In this document: piece by piece, positions 1 through 8,734 of the stretch | Numbering within the stretch: position 1 is the stretch's first letter | Layout: each line of letters opens with the position of its first letter | Origin: Lysobacteraceae bacterium NML08-0793 | GTDB taxonomy: Bacteria; Pseudomonadota; Gammaproteobacteria; Xanthomonadales; Xanthomonadaceae | Reading direction: 5' to 3' | DNA: 64,000 bases | Assembly: GCA_002798275.1 (NCBI GenBank) | Contig: NWQR01000001.1 | Span: forward strand, 372,001-436,000 | Translations under genes and position numbers: made by a program | The notes under the pieces: model-generated | The model's input: only the letters and a program-made list of their open reading frames with translations | Databases searched by the model: none | What the model was told of the DNA's origin: nothing

Positions 1-1
1 A

Positions 2-811
2 ATGACCGCGCTGATTGCCCGCGACCCCTACGCCGCCTTTGCCCGCATTGCTGCCCTGTTTGAAAGCAGCTCGGACTACCCGCCCGGCATTCATCCAAGC
101 GCGGTGATTGCGCCCGAGGCGGTCATCGACCCGTCCGCGCATATCGGCCCGTTTGTCAGCATCGGCGCACGCAGCCATGTCGGCGCCGGGGCGATGATTG
201 GCGCAGGCTCGGTGATTGGCGAGGACTGCATCGTCGGTGCAGGCTGCGAGCTGATCGCCCGCGTTACCTTGGTCACCCGCGTACATCTGGGGCAGCGCGT
301 GCGCATCCACCCCGGTGCGGTTCTGGGCGCGGATGGCTTCGGCCTTGCCATGGAAAACGGCCGCTGGCTGAAAGTGCCGCAACTGGGCGGCGTGCGGGTT
401 GGCGATGACTGCGAAATCGGCGCCAATACCTGCATCGACCGTGGCGCGCTGGAAGACACCGTGCTGGAAGAAGATGTGCGTCTGGACAATCTCATCCAGA
501 TTGGCCACAACGTGCAAATCGGCGCGCATACCGCGATGGCGGGTTGCTCGGCAGCCGCCGGCAGCGCCAAGATCGGGCGCTACTGCCTGATTGGTGGCGG
601 CGCCGGGGTGGTCGGACATCTGGAAATCTGCGATCAAGTCATGGTGACGGCGATGAGCCTAGTCACCCATTCCATCCGCGAGCCGGGCGAATATTCTTCC
701 GGCACACCGTTGATGGACAACCGCGCCTGGCGCAAAAACGCCGCGCGCTTCAAACATCTGGACAAACTGTTCCGCGCAAGAGGCGCGGAACCCGACAAGG
801 GGAGCCCATGA
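2..811 (+). CDS. lpxD: UDP-3-O-(acyl)glucosamine N-acyltransferase (5' part outside window)
   Basis: LpxD adds the second, N-linked acyl chain from acyl-ACP to UDP-3-O-acylglucosamine, the third step of lipid A synthesis, in the cytoplasm. The 269 visible residues hold the left-handed beta-helix of hexapeptide repeats, the IQIGHNVQIG segment with the expected catalytic His near visible residue 169, and the C-terminal helical tail. The family is normally about 340 residues, so roughly 70 residues of the N-terminal uridine-binding domain lie before the window; the ATG at 2 is therefore internal rather than the true start. The stop overlaps the fabZ start by four bases (ATGA), indicating translational coupling. 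Confidence 0.96.
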   Translation: MTALIARDPYAAFARIAALFESSSDYPPGIHPSAVIAPEAVIDPSAHIGPFVSIGARSHVGAGAMIGAGSVIGEDCIVGAGCELIARVTLVTRVHLGQRVRIHPGAVLGADGFGLAMENGRWLKVPQLGGVRVGDDCEIGANTCIDRGALEDTVLEEDVRLDNLIQIGHNVQIGAHTAMAGCSAAAGSAKIGRYCLIGGGAGVVGHLEICDQVMVTAMSLVTHSIREPGEYSSGTPLMDNRAWRKNAARFKHLDKLFRARGAEPDKGSP

Positions 812-1263
812 GCCAAACCGTGAAATTGCCGCTGGATGTGGAAGGCATCCGCGCCCTGCTGCCGCATCGCTATCCGTTTCTGCTGGTTGACCGCGTGGTC
901 GGATTCGAGCCGAACAAATCCATCCGCGCCTGGAAAAACGTCAGCATCAACGAGCCGTTCTTCCAAGGGCATTTTCCTGCCCATGCAGTGATGCCCGGTG
1001 TGCTGGTGATCGAGGCGATGGCGCAGGCCGGCGGCCTTTTGAGCCACCTTTCCCGTGGCGGCGCCGATGCCGGCAAACTTTCCTATCTGGTCAAGGTCGA
1101 TGGCGCCAAGTTCAGCAAAATGGTCATCCCCGGCGACCGGCTGGAAATCGAGGTCAGCATCAAGCGCGAAATCCGCAACATGACCCTGTACGCCTGCGCT
1201 GCCTTCGTCGATGACCAGCAAGTGGCCTGCGCCGAAATCCTCTGCGCCGAGGTGGATGCCTGA
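808..1263 (+). CDS. fabZ: 3-hydroxyacyl-ACP dehydratase FabZ
   Basis: FabZ dehydrates 3-hydroxyacyl-ACP to trans-2-enoyl-ACP in fatty acid elongation. The 151-residue product has the usual length. The hot-dog fold motifs are present: [14 protein letters not shown] near the N-terminus, and [11 protein letters not shown] with the catalytic His followed by the helix Glu in IEAMAQ. The ATG at 808 is chosen because it gives the family N-terminus and overlaps the lpxD stop; longer in-frame starts would read through lpxD. It sits between lpxD and lpxA as in most Gram-negatives, linking phospholipid and lipid A precursor supply (both use 3-hydroxyacyl-ACP). Confidence 0.97.
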   Translation: MSQTVKLPLDVEGIRALLPHRYPFLLVDRVVGFEPNKSIRAWKNVSINEPFFQGHFPAHAVMPGVLVIEAMAQAGGLLSHLSRGGADAGKLSYLVKVDGAKFSKMVIPGDRLEIEVSIKREIRNMTLYACAAFVDDQQVACAEILCAEVDA

Positions 1264-1264
1264 C

Positions 1265-2044
1265 ATGCGCCGCATCCACCCCAGCGCCTTCATTGACCCG
1301 GCAGCGCGCCTTGCCCAAGACGTGGAAGTCGGGGCATTCACCGTGATTGGCCCGGAGGTGGAAATCGACGCCGGCACCCGCATCGGCTCGCATTGCAGCA
1401 TCCACGGCCCCACCCGGATTGGCCGCAATAACCACATCCACGGCCATGCCGCCATTGGCGGCGATCCGCAGGACAAAAAATATCGCGGCGAGCGCGTCAC
1501 CCTAGAAATCGGCCATGACAACCAGATCCGCGAGTTCGTCACCATCAACCGTGGCACCGGCGATGGCGGCGGGCACACCCGCGTGGGCGATGGCAACTGG
1601 CTGCTGGCCTATACCCATATCGCCCACGACTGTCAGGTGGGCAACCACTGCGTGTTTTCCAATAACGCCACCCTGGCCGGGCATGTCCAGGTCGGCGACC
1701 ATGTGATTTTGTCCGGCTTTGCTGGGGTGCACCAATTCTGCCGCATTGGCGACCATGCCTTCATCGGCATGGGGGCGTTCGTCAATGGCGATGTGCCGCC
1801 GTTTCTGATGGTGGCGCAAGACAAATACGCCCGCCCGCGCGGCATCAACAGCGAAGGTCTGAAACGTCGCGGCTTCGATGCCGAGCGCATCCGCACCATC
1901 AAGCGCGCCTATCGCGCCCTGTACATGGGCGATGCCAAGCTGGAAGAAGCCAAGGCCGAGCTGGCCGAACTGGCTGCCACCAGCCCGGATGCCCGCGCGT
2001 TTTTGGAGTTCATCGAATCCGGCGAGCGCCCGCTGTTGCGATGA
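1265..2044 (+). CDS. lpxA: UDP-N-acetylglucosamine O-acyltransferase LpxA
   Basis: LpxA catalyses the first step of lipid A synthesis, transferring 3-hydroxyacyl from ACP to UDP-GlcNAc. The 259-residue product begins [13 protein letters not shown] and runs through hexapeptide repeats. The segment [13 protein letters not shown] holds the catalytic His, and a helical C-terminal domain follows ([13 protein letters not shown]). The ATG at 1265 starts one base after the fabZ stop and gives the canonical N-terminus. The TGA overlaps the lpxB ATG by four bases. Length and motif order match the family. Confidence 0.97.
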   Translation: MRRIHPSAFIDPAARLAQDVEVGAFTVIGPEVEIDAGTRIGSHCSIHGPTRIGRNNHIHGHAAIGGDPQDKKYRGERVTLEIGHDNQIREFVTINRGTGDGGGHTRVGDGNWLLAYTHIAHDCQVGNHCVFSNNATLAGHVQVGDHVILSGFAGVHQFCRIGDHAFIGMGAFVNGDVPPFLMVAQDKYARPRGINSEGLKRRGFDAERIRTIKRAYRALYMGDAKLEEAKAELAELAATSPDARAFLEFIESGERPLLR

Positions 2045-3204
2045 GTCCGCGTGCGCCGCGTATCGCCCTGTGCGCTGGTGAAGCCTCCGGCGACATTCTG
2101 GCTGCCGGCCTGATTAGCGCACTACGCGAGCGGTTCCCGGATGCCGCGTTTGCCGGTATTGGCGGTGCGCATATGCGGGCGGCGGGCATGACCACCTGGC
2201 AGGATGCCGACGCGCTTTCGGTGATGGGGCTAGCCGAAGTGCTTGCCCATCTGCCGCGTCTTTTGCGGCTGCGCAAACAGTTCCGCCAGCAAGTGCTGGA
2301 CTGGCAGGCCGACATCTTCATCGGCATCGACGCGCCGGACTTCAACCTCGGCGTTGAAAAATGGCTGAAGCAGCGCGGCCTGCCCACCGTGCATTACGTC
2401 AGCCCGAGTGTCTGGGCTTGGCGCGAGAGCCGCGCCGCCAAGATGGGCGAATCAGCCGACCGGGTGCTGTGTCTGTTCCCGATGGAGCCGCCCATTTACG
2501 CAAGACACGGCGTGGACGCGGTATTTGTCGGGCATCCGATGGCCGATGAAATCCCACTGCACCCCGACCGCGCCGCCGCCCGCAGCCAGCTTGGCGTGGC
2601 TGCCGACACCCCGATACTTGCGCTGCTGCCTGGCTCGCGGCTTGGCGAAATCCAGCGCATGCTGCCGGTCTTTCTGGCTGCCGCCGGACAAATCCACGCC
2701 CGAAAACCGGCGCTGGAAATCCTCATCCCGGCAGCCAATCCCGCCTGCCGCCAGGCCATCGAAGCACACTTGGCCGACAGCGCAGGAGCCGGACTTGCCC
2801 CCAGGGTGCTGGATGGCAAGGCACGCGAGGCGATGATCGCCAGCGACTGCGTACTGCTGGCCTCCGGCACCGCCGCGCTGGAAGCGATGCTGTGCAAGCG
2901 CCCGATGGTGGTCGGCCACCGCGTTTCAGCACTGACCTATGCAATCGTCAAAACCTTCGGGCTGTTGAAATCCAAACACGTCAGCCTGCCCAATATCCTT
3001 GCCGGCAAAACCCTGGTGCCGGAGCTGTTGCAGGCCGACTGCACCGCCGAAAATCTCGCCCAAGCCGTGTTGCATTGGCTGGACAACCCGGCTGCGCGTG
3101 CAGAGCTGCTGCCGCAGTTCGAGGGCATTCACCAAAGCCTTGCGCAAGGCGCCGCCCGCAGTGCCGCCGCCGCCGTGGCCGAGCTACTTGCCCATGCAGA
3201 CTGA
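2041..3204 (+). CDS. lpxB: Lipid-A-disaccharide synthase LpxB
   Basis: LpxB condenses UDP-2,3-diacylglucosamine with lipid X to form the lipid A disaccharide (glycosyltransferase family 19) at the inner membrane. The 387-residue product begins with the family signature [15 protein letters not shown]. It contains [22 protein letters not shown] and the donor-binding [10 protein letters not shown], then [11 protein letters not shown] near the C-terminus. It overlaps lpxA by four bases and rnhB by 11 bases, so it belongs to the same lpxD-fabZ-lpxA-lpxB-rnhB transcription unit. Confidence 0.97.
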   Translation: MSPRAPRIALCAGEASGDILAAGLISALRERFPDAAFAGIGGAHMRAAGMTTWQDADALSVMGLAEVLAHLPRLLRLRKQFRQQVLDWQADIFIGIDAPDFNLGVEKWLKQRGLPTVHYVSPSVWAWRESRAAKMGESADRVLCLFPMEPPIYARHGVDAVFVGHPMADEIPLHPDRAAARSQLGVAADTPILALLPGSRLGEIQRMLPVFLAAAGQIHARKPALEILIPAANPACRQAIEAHLADSAGAGLAPRVLDGKAREAMIASDCVLLASGTAALEAMLCKRPMVVGHRVSALTYAIVKTFGLLKSKHVSLPNILAGKTLVPELLQADCTAENLAQAVLHWLDNPAARAELLPQFEGIHQSLAQGAARSAAAAVAELLAHAD

Positions 3205-3802
3205 ATTGTTCGCCCCCGACCTCAGCCTTGTGGCTGGTGTGGATGAGGCCGGTCGCGGCCCGCTGGCAGGCCCCCTCACCGTGGCTGCGGTCATTCTTGA
3301 CCCGGCACGTCCGATTGACGGCTTGAACGATTCGAAAAAACTCAGCGAAAAAAAGCGCGAACACCTTGCTTTGCTCATCCGCGAACGCGCCCTGGCTTGG
3401 CATGTGGAGTTTGTTGAGGCTGCCGAGATTGATGAGCTGAATATCCTGCAAGCCACACTCACCGGAATGCGCCGTGCGCTGCGGGCACTCTCCCCGGCGC
3501 CCGGCTTCGCCTGCATCGACGGCAACCGCCTGCCGAAAGACCTTCCCTGCCCGGCTGAAGCCTTGGTAGGCGGCGATGCACTGGAGCCCGCCATCATGGC
3601 GGCCTCGATACTTGCCAAAACCGCCCGCGATGCCCACATGCTGGAGCTGGACAGGCGCTACCCCGAATACGGCTTTGCCAAACACAAGGGCTACCCCAGC
3701 CCCGCGCATCTGGCCGCCCTGAAACAACACGGCCCCTGCCCGGAACACCGGCAGAGCTACGCCCCGGTCAAGCGGGCGTTGCTTGATGCTGGTCAGTCTT
3801 GA
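3194..3802 (+). CDS. rnhB: Ribonuclease HII
   Basis: RNase HII cuts RNA in RNA-DNA hybrids and starts removal of misincorporated ribonucleotides. The 202-residue product has the catalytic [11 protein letters not shown] motif at residues 16-26 and the [13 protein letters not shown] segment. It also has the central acidic residue in [10 protein letters not shown] and the C-terminal HKGYPSPAH motif. The start at 3194 lies inside the end of lpxB (11-base overlap) and gives the standard N-terminus. The lpxB-rnhB-dnaE order is typical of gammaproteobacteria, although here an extra gene separates rnhB from dnaE. Confidence 0.97.
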   Translation: MQTELFAPDLSLVAGVDEAGRGPLAGPLTVAAVILDPARPIDGLNDSKKLSEKKREHLALLIRERALAWHVEFVEAAEIDELNILQATLTGMRRALRALSPAPGFACIDGNRLPKDLPCPAEALVGGDALEPAIMAASILAKTARDAHMLELDRRYPEYGFAKHKGYPSPAHLAALKQHGPCPEHRQSYAPVKRALLDAGQS

Positions 3803-3844
3803 CTTGGCTCATCCCCCCAAACCTGCACAGGAGCATCAGGATTT

Positions 3845-4408
3845 ATGGCTGTTGAAAGTGAATTCGTTGATATCGCCCATAAAGTGGCGGCACAGCTTTT
3901 CCCCGCCCCTGCTTATGAGGTAAGACGGGGCGCTGCCCTGCTCTACCGCATCATGGTGGACGACCAGCTGGCCATTCAAGCCAATCCTCGGGAGCCCAAG
4001 CGAGGGAGTTCTGCCTTCCAAACCGATTTGTGCGTGTTTGAACAACGCAGCCTGGCTGACAACGAAGTCATTTTCATTCCTCGGGTTGTGCTTGAGTTCA
4101 AAACCAGTGTCACCACCCACGATGTTCTGACCTATAGCACCAAGGCAAGGAAGCACAAGCAAATCTACCCTTACCTGCGCTATGGGATGGTTGCATCAAG
4201 TCACAAGGAAATCCCTGGCAGGTTCTTCTCCCATAACGAAGCCCTGGATTTTTTCGCCGCAGTTGAAGGCATGGAAAATGAGTTTGAAGGCTTTCTGAAA
4301 GAGCTGCTCAGCAATGAGCTGGAATACTCCAAGAGTCTGGAAAAAATCGCCTTTGACAAGAAAGAAGTGCGTACCCGCTTGTATCAGAGCATCCCGAAAC
4401 TCCTGTAA
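3845..4408 (+). CDS. Hypothetical protein with PD-(D/E)XK nuclease-like motif
   Basis: I do not recognise this 187-residue protein as a named family. Its middle carries a spaced acid cluster followed by a strand ending in E-x-K: TDLCVFE near residues 59-65 and VVLEFKTS near 83-90. This is the pattern of PD-(D/E)XK restriction-like nucleases. A charged helical C-terminus (about 145-187) follows. AGGAG about 11 bases upstream of the ATG could be its ribosome binding site. Base composition is visibly less GC-rich than rnhB and dnaE, suggesting later insertion between them. A nuclease role is an inference from one motif. Confidence 0.6.
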   Translation: MAVESEFVDIAHKVAAQLFPAPAYEVRRGAALLYRIMVDDQLAIQANPREPKRGSSAFQTDLCVFEQRSLADNEVIFIPRVVLEFKTSVTTHDVLTYSTKARKHKQIYPYLRYGMVASSHKEIPGRFFSHNEALDFFAAVEGMENEFEGFLKELLSNELEYSKSLEKIAFDKKEVRTRLYQSIPKLL

Positions 4409-4481
4409 CCCAAGCGTGGGACGGATATCCATACCCACCTTCATATTCAGCCGAAATACTCCCGGCCCCTGCTGTCAAGCC

Positions 4482-4509
4482 TTGCTCTCACCGCCTGCGC
4501 TGCTACCCT
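4482..4509 (+). promoter_or_regulatory. Possible promoter for dnaE
   Basis: TTGCTC (4482-4487) and TACCCT (4504-4509) are spaced 16 bases apart, with TG one base before the -10 box (extended -10 pattern). They lie 27 bases before the dnaE ATG in the 128-base gap after the preceding unknown gene. The boxes are imperfect, so this is a weak call. Confidence 0.3.
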
Positions 4510-4536
4510 GTCACCCCGCCTCTGCCACGCGAGAGC

Positions 4537-7500
4537 ATGTCCGCCCGCTTCGCCCATCTGCAATTGCACAGCGAATACTCGCTGGCCGACTCCACCATCC
4601 GCATCAAGGAGCTGATTGGGGCTGCGAGCAAGCGCGGCATTCCAGCACTGGCGGTTACCGACCGCAACAATCTGTTCGCGCTGGTGAAGTTTTTCCGTGC
4701 CGCAGAAGGTGCCGGCATCAAGCCGATTGCCGGGGCAGATATCGCCATCGCCCAGCCCGACGAGCCGGTCAATTGGCTCACCCTGTTGTGCCGCGATACT
4801 GCCGGTTACAAGGCACTGTCGCGGCTGATTTCACGCGCCTGGATGGAAGGCCATCGCAGCGAAGGCGTGGCCGTGCAGCCAGCCTGGCTTGGACAGGAAG
4901 ACTTGGCTGGGCTGATTGCCATTGCCGGGCGCCAATCGCTGGCCGGCAGCCTAGCCGAAGTCGGTCGCCACGACCATGCGCAGGCGGCGCTGCGTGATTT
5001 GCAAAGCCATTTCGGCGACCGGCTGGCGCTGGCGGTCAGCCGCACCGGCCGACCCGGAGAGGAAAGTTTCAATCAGTTCGCCATCGCCAGCGCCTCCACG
5101 CTCGGCATCCCGCTGGTGGCCAGCAATGAAGTGCGCTTTATCGACAGCGACGGCTTTGATGCCCACGAAGCGCGTGTATGTATTGCCTCCGGCCGGGTGC
5201 TGGACGACCCCAAGCGCCCGCACGATTACAGCGAGCAGCAATATCTGCGCTCGGCAGAGGAAATGTCCACGCTGTTTGCCGACCTGCCCGATGCCATCGA
5301 CAACAGCCTGCGCCTTGCCGAACGCTGCAATCTCACCCTGAACCTTGGCACCTATTACCTGCCGGCTTTTCCGGTGCCCGATGAGCACACGCTGGAAAGC
5401 TGGATTCGTCAGCAGGCCGCCGAAGGTCTGGCCGCCCGGCTGGAAAAACAGCCATTGGCGCCTGGCAAAACCCGCGAAGATTACGACCAGCGCCTAGTTC
5501 GCGAGCTGGACGTGATTGTGAAGATGGGCTTTCCCGGCTACTTCCTGATCGTGGCGGACTTCATCAACTGGGGCAAACAGCACGGCATTCCGGTCGGGCC
5601 TGGGCGTGGCTCCGGTGCCGGGTCGCTGGTGGCCTGGGCGCTTGGCATCACCGATCTTGACCCGCTGCCGTATGACCTTCTTTTCGAGCGCTTTCTGAAC
5701 CCCGAGCGCGTGTCGATGCCGGACTTCGACATCGACTTCTGCATGGATCGCCGCGATGAAGTGATTGATTATGTCGCCCGCAAATATGGCCGCGAGCGCG
5801 TCAGCCAGATCATCACCTACGGCACCATGGCCGCCAAGGCAGTGGTGCGCGATACCGGCCGCGTACAGGGGCATCCCTACGGTCTGGTCGATGGCGTTGC
5901 CAAACTGATCCCGATGACGCTCGGCATCGGCTTGGAAGATGCACTCGGGCGCACGGAAAAATCGCAGAAGGATGAAGCCTGGCGCAGCGATGAGCTGATT
6001 GCCCGCTACCGCGATGATGAGGAAGTGCGCGATCTGCTCGACTTGGCCTTGCAACTGGAAGACCTGACCCGCAATGCCGGCAAACACGCCGGCGGCGTGG
6101 TGATTGCCCCCGAGCCGCTGGCCGAGTTCTGCCCGCTGTTTGCCGAACACGATGTCGGTCATCGCGGCAAAAACCCGGTTACGCAGTTCGACAAGGACGA
6201 CGTGGAAGCCATCGGCCTTGTGAAATTCGACTTCCTCGGTCTGCGCACGCTGACCATCATCGACTGGGCGGTGAAGGCCATCAATGCCCGGCGCGCACAA
6301 AATGGCGAAGCGCCGCTGGATATCGCCGCCCTGCCGCTGGATGACAAGCCGACCTACGAGCTGTTTGCCCGCGGCGATACGGTGGCGGTGTTCCAGTTTG
6401 AATCCTCCGGCATGCGCAGGCTGTTGAAAGACGCCCTGCCCGACCGCTTTGAAGACCTGATCGCCCTGGTATCGCTGTATCGCCCAGGGCCGATGGATCT
6501 GATTCCGGACTTCATCGACCGCAAGCATGGCCGCGCCGAAGTGGTCTATCCGCATCCACTGCTGGAGCCGGTGCTCGCCCCCACCTATGGCGTGGTGGTG
6601 TACCAGGAACAGGTGATGCAGACCGCGCAGATTCTGGCCGGCTATTCGCTGGGCGGCGCCGACCTGTTGCGCCGCGCGATGGGCAAGAAAAAGGTCGAGG
6701 AAATGGCCAAGGAGCGCGCCAAGTTTGAAAGCGGTGCCGAGGCCACCCACGGTATTCCGCCCAAGGTTTCCGGCCCGATTTTCGACCTTCTGGAAAAATT
6801 CGCCGGCTACGGTTTCAACAAATCGCATGCCGCCGCCTATGCACTGGTCAGCTACCAGACCGCTTGGCTGAAAGCGCATTATCCGGCCGAATTCATGGCC
6901 GCCGTGCTGTCATCGGACATGGACAAAACCGACAAAGTGGTCGGCTTTCTGGATGAGGCTCGCGCCATGGGTATCACCGTACTACCACCGGATGTCAACC
7001 AATCGGCCTATATGTTTGAAGCGATTGACCCGGCCACCATCCGCTATGGCCTCGGCGCCATCAAGGGCGTGGGGCAAGGCGCTTGCGAGGCGATTGTGGC
7101 GGCGCGGCGTGAAGGCAGCGCCTTTGCCGACCTGCTCGACTTCAGCCAGCGCACCGCTTCTGCCAAACTCAACCGCCGCACCCTGGAATCGCTGATTTTT
7201 GCCGGTGCACTGGATACGCTTGCGCCAAACCGCCCCTCGCTGCTACTGCAAGTGCCCGAGGTGATGCGCGCCACCGACCAATTGGCACGCGAGCGTGAAG
7301 CCGGGCAAGTCTCGCTGTTTGGCGCGGTCGAATCGACCACCCCAGCGCTGACGATTGAACTGCCCACCACGCACGACTGGCCGCTGGCGGAAAAACTCCA
7401 GAACGAACGCAGTACCCTAGGCTTCTATCTTTCCGGCCACCCGGCTGATCCGTACCGGCCGGAACTGGCCGAGCTGATCGGTTTTGACTTGAGCCAACTG

Positions 7501-8064
7501 GACAAAATCTGGAGCGAACGCCCGGATGACCGAAAAGGCGGCTTCCGTACCGAAAAAACCGTAATCGTCGCCGGGCAAATCACCGCACAGCGCCGCCGGG
7601 GCGAATCACAGGCTTTCGTCACGCTCGAAGACGGCAAAGGCCGGATTGAATGCACCTTCTTTTCCGAGCCGCTGACCGAATATTCCGAACTACTCACCCC
7701 TGGCCGCATTCTGGTGGTGGAAGGCGGTCTGCGCGAAGACGAGTTTTCCGGCGGCTTCTCCCTGCGCGCCCGGCGCTGCTGGGATTTTGATGCCGTTTGC
7801 AAAACCCACGCGCTGGGACTTGCGGTGCGCCTTGACCTGCGCGAAGGCAGCCCCCTGCCCGCCTTCCAGTCGCTGCTGCAAGCACACCGCCCCGGTAATA
7901 CCGCGATCAAGCTGGAACTCTGGGTGGAAGGCGCTGCCGGACAACTGGATCTGCGCAGCAAAGACCTGTGCCTTGCCATCAATCAGGAACTACCCGCCCG
8001 CCTGCGCGCCCTGCCCGGCGTGCGCGCGGTGAAACTCGCCCTAGCCAAGCCTTGGGCGAGCTGA
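4537..8064 (+). CDS. dnaE: DNA polymerase III subunit alpha
   Basis: This is the catalytic subunit of the replicative polymerase. The 1175-residue length is typical of DnaE1. An N-terminal PHP domain begins FAHLQLHSEYSLADS (residues 4-18). The polymerase catalytic acids lie in PDFDIDF near residues 395-401, preceded by GPGRGSGAGSL. A helix-hairpin-helix region (GLGAIKGVGQGACEAI) lies near residue 845. A C-terminal OB-fold (VIVAGQITAQRRRG) lies near residue 1010. In related bacteria accA directly follows dnaE; here an 11.8-kb block of eight genes intervenes. Confidence 0.98.
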   Translation: MSARFAHLQLHSEYSLADSTIRIKELIGAASKRGIPALAVTDRNNLFALVKFFRAAEGAGIKPIAGADIAIAQPDEPVNWLTLLCRDTAGYKALSRLISRAWMEGHRSEGVAVQPAWLGQEDLAGLIAIAGRQSLAGSLAEVGRHDHAQAALRDLQSHFGDRLALAVSRTGRPGEESFNQFAIASASTLGIPLVASNEVRFIDSDGFDAHEARVCIASGRVLDDPKRPHDYSEQQYLRSAEEMSTLFADLPDAIDNSLRLAERCNLTLNLGTYYLPAFPVPDEHTLESWIRQQAAEGLAARLEKQPLAPGKTREDYDQRLVRELDVIVKMGFPGYFLIVADFINWGKQHGIPVGPGRGSGAGSLVAWALGITDLDPLPYDLLFERFLNPERVSMPDFDIDFCMDRRDEVIDYVARKYGRERVSQIITYGTMAAKAVVRDTGRVQGHPYGLVDGVAKLIPMTLGIGLEDALGRTEKSQKDEAWRSDELIARYRDDEEVRDLLDLALQLEDLTRNAGKHAGGVVIAPEPLAEFCPLFAEHDVGHRGKNPVTQFDKDDVEAIGLVKFDFLGLRTLTIIDWAVKAINARRAQNGEAPLDIAALPLDDKPTYELFARGDTVAVFQFESSGMRRLLKDALPDRFEDLIALVSLYRPGPMDLIPDFIDRKHGRAEVVYPHPLLEPVLAPTYGVVVYQEQVMQTAQILAGYSLGGADLLRRAMGKKKVEEMAKERAKFESGAEATHGIPPKVSGPIFDLLEKFAGYGFNKSHAAAYALVSYQTAWLKAHYPAEFMAAVLSSDMDKTDKVVGFLDEARAMGITVLPPDVNQSAYMFEAIDPATIRYGLGAIKGVGQGACEAIVAARREGSAFADLLDFSQRTASAKLNRRTLESLIFAGALDTLAPNRPSLLLQVPEVMRATDQLAREREAGQVSLFGAVESTTPALTIELPTTHDWPLAEKLQNERSTLGFYLSGHPADPYRPELAELIGFDLSQLDKIWSERPDDRKGGFRTEKTVIVAGQITAQRRRGESQAFVTLEDGKGRIECTFFSEPLTEYSELLTPGRILVVEGGLREDEFSGGFSLRARRCWDFDAVCKTHALGLAVRLDLREGSPLPAFQSLLQAHRPGNTAIKLELWVEGAAGQLDLRSKDLCLAINQELPARLRALPGVRAVKLALAKPWAS

Positions 8065-8065
8065 C

Positions 8066-8094
8066 TTGACCCGATTTCATGTAAGCAATACTCT
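8066..8094 (+). promoter_or_regulatory. Putative promoter of the yjfI-pspA-flotillin-telA block
   Basis: TTGACC (8066-8071) begins two bases after the dnaE stop. It is followed at 17-base spacing by TACTCT (8089-8094), which keeps the three most conserved -10 bases. Predicted initiation is at about 8101-8102, exactly on the ATG of the next gene, which has no Shine-Dalgarno sequence; this would make a leaderless mRNA. The -10 region overlaps the perfect inverted repeat at 8075-8107, so a bound repressor would block it. Confidence 0.45.
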
Positions 8095-8107
8095 TGCTTA
8101 CATGAAA
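8075..8107. promoter_or_regulatory. Perfect 14-bp inverted repeat over start codon (putative operator)
   Basis: Arms TTTCATGTAAGCAA (8075-8088) and TTGCTTACATGAAA (8094-8107) are exact reverse complements around the 5-base spacer TACTC. The right arm contains the ATG of the yjfI-like gene (8102). A dyad this long and perfect, at the head of an eight-gene block and overlapping a -10-like box, is best read as a protein-binding operator. It could also act as an RNA hairpin hiding the start codon. No second copy was noticed in the window by eye. Confidence 0.65.
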
Positions 8108-8734
8108 GCTCGTACCGCACCCAGTCCGTCCACCTTGCACCAGCGCGCCTACCGCGAGCGGATGCGCAGTGCCGGTCTTGTAAAAAAGGACGTGTGGATT
8201 CTGCCCGAGTACACCGCCGAGCTTGCCGCGATTGAAAAATCCATGCGTGCGCCGGGGCGCGCCTCAAGCCGCAGCAGCCAGGGCGATGCCGTGCTGACAC
8301 TTGTCGGCATCCATGAGGCGCTCAGCCAAACCCGCGCCGTTATCGAAGGGCTGATTGCAGTGGAATGGCTAGAGGGCGCCGACCCGAGCCTGCACCTTGT
8401 CATGCACGAATACGGCGGCCTGTCGGTATTCATCGCCAAAAGCGGCGAACACCTGATTGTCGAAGCTTGGCTCTGGCCGCTGGATGCGGTGGCGGACGCT
8501 GCGCGTTTCAATGCCCATGTACTCACCACCCACAAACTGCTGCCGCTGTCCACGGTGGGCATCGACGTGGTGGCGGGGGTGCCGGGCTACATCATGTTCG
8601 GCACGCTCGATGCAAATTCGCGCTTTGAAACGCTGATGTTCGAGGTGGAAACCCTAGCCGACAACGTCATCAATGCCAGCGAAGCCTGGCTGGAATATCT
8701 CCGCCCCGAATTTCTTGCCGGAGCCGCCGCATGA
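8102..8734 (+). CDS. YjfI-like protein (DUF2170 family) with N-terminal RHH-like segment
   Basis: The 210-residue protein resembles YjfI, which accompanies the PspA paralogue YjfJ in E. coli. Residues about 10-35 (HQRAYRERMRSAGLVKKDV) look like the N-terminal segment of ribbon-helix-helix antitoxin-type regulators. The remainder (about 60-205) is an alpha/beta domain with no catalytic motif that I recognise. The start at 8102 is preferred over the in-frame TTG at 8066, which coincides with the -35 box; the chosen ATG lies inside the palindrome. The gene overlaps the pspA-like gene by four bases. Autoregulation through the palindrome is plausible but inferred. Confidence 0.75.
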   Translation: MKARTAPSPSTLHQRAYRERMRSAGLVKKDVWILPEYTAELAAIEKSMRAPGRASSRSSQGDAVLTLVGIHEALSQTRAVIEGLIAVEWLEGADPSLHLVMHEYGGLSVFIAKSGEHLIVEAWLWPLDAVADAARFNAHVLTTHKLLPLSTVGIDVVAGVPGYIMFGTLDANSRFETLMFEVETLADNVINASEAWLEYLRPEFLAGAAA

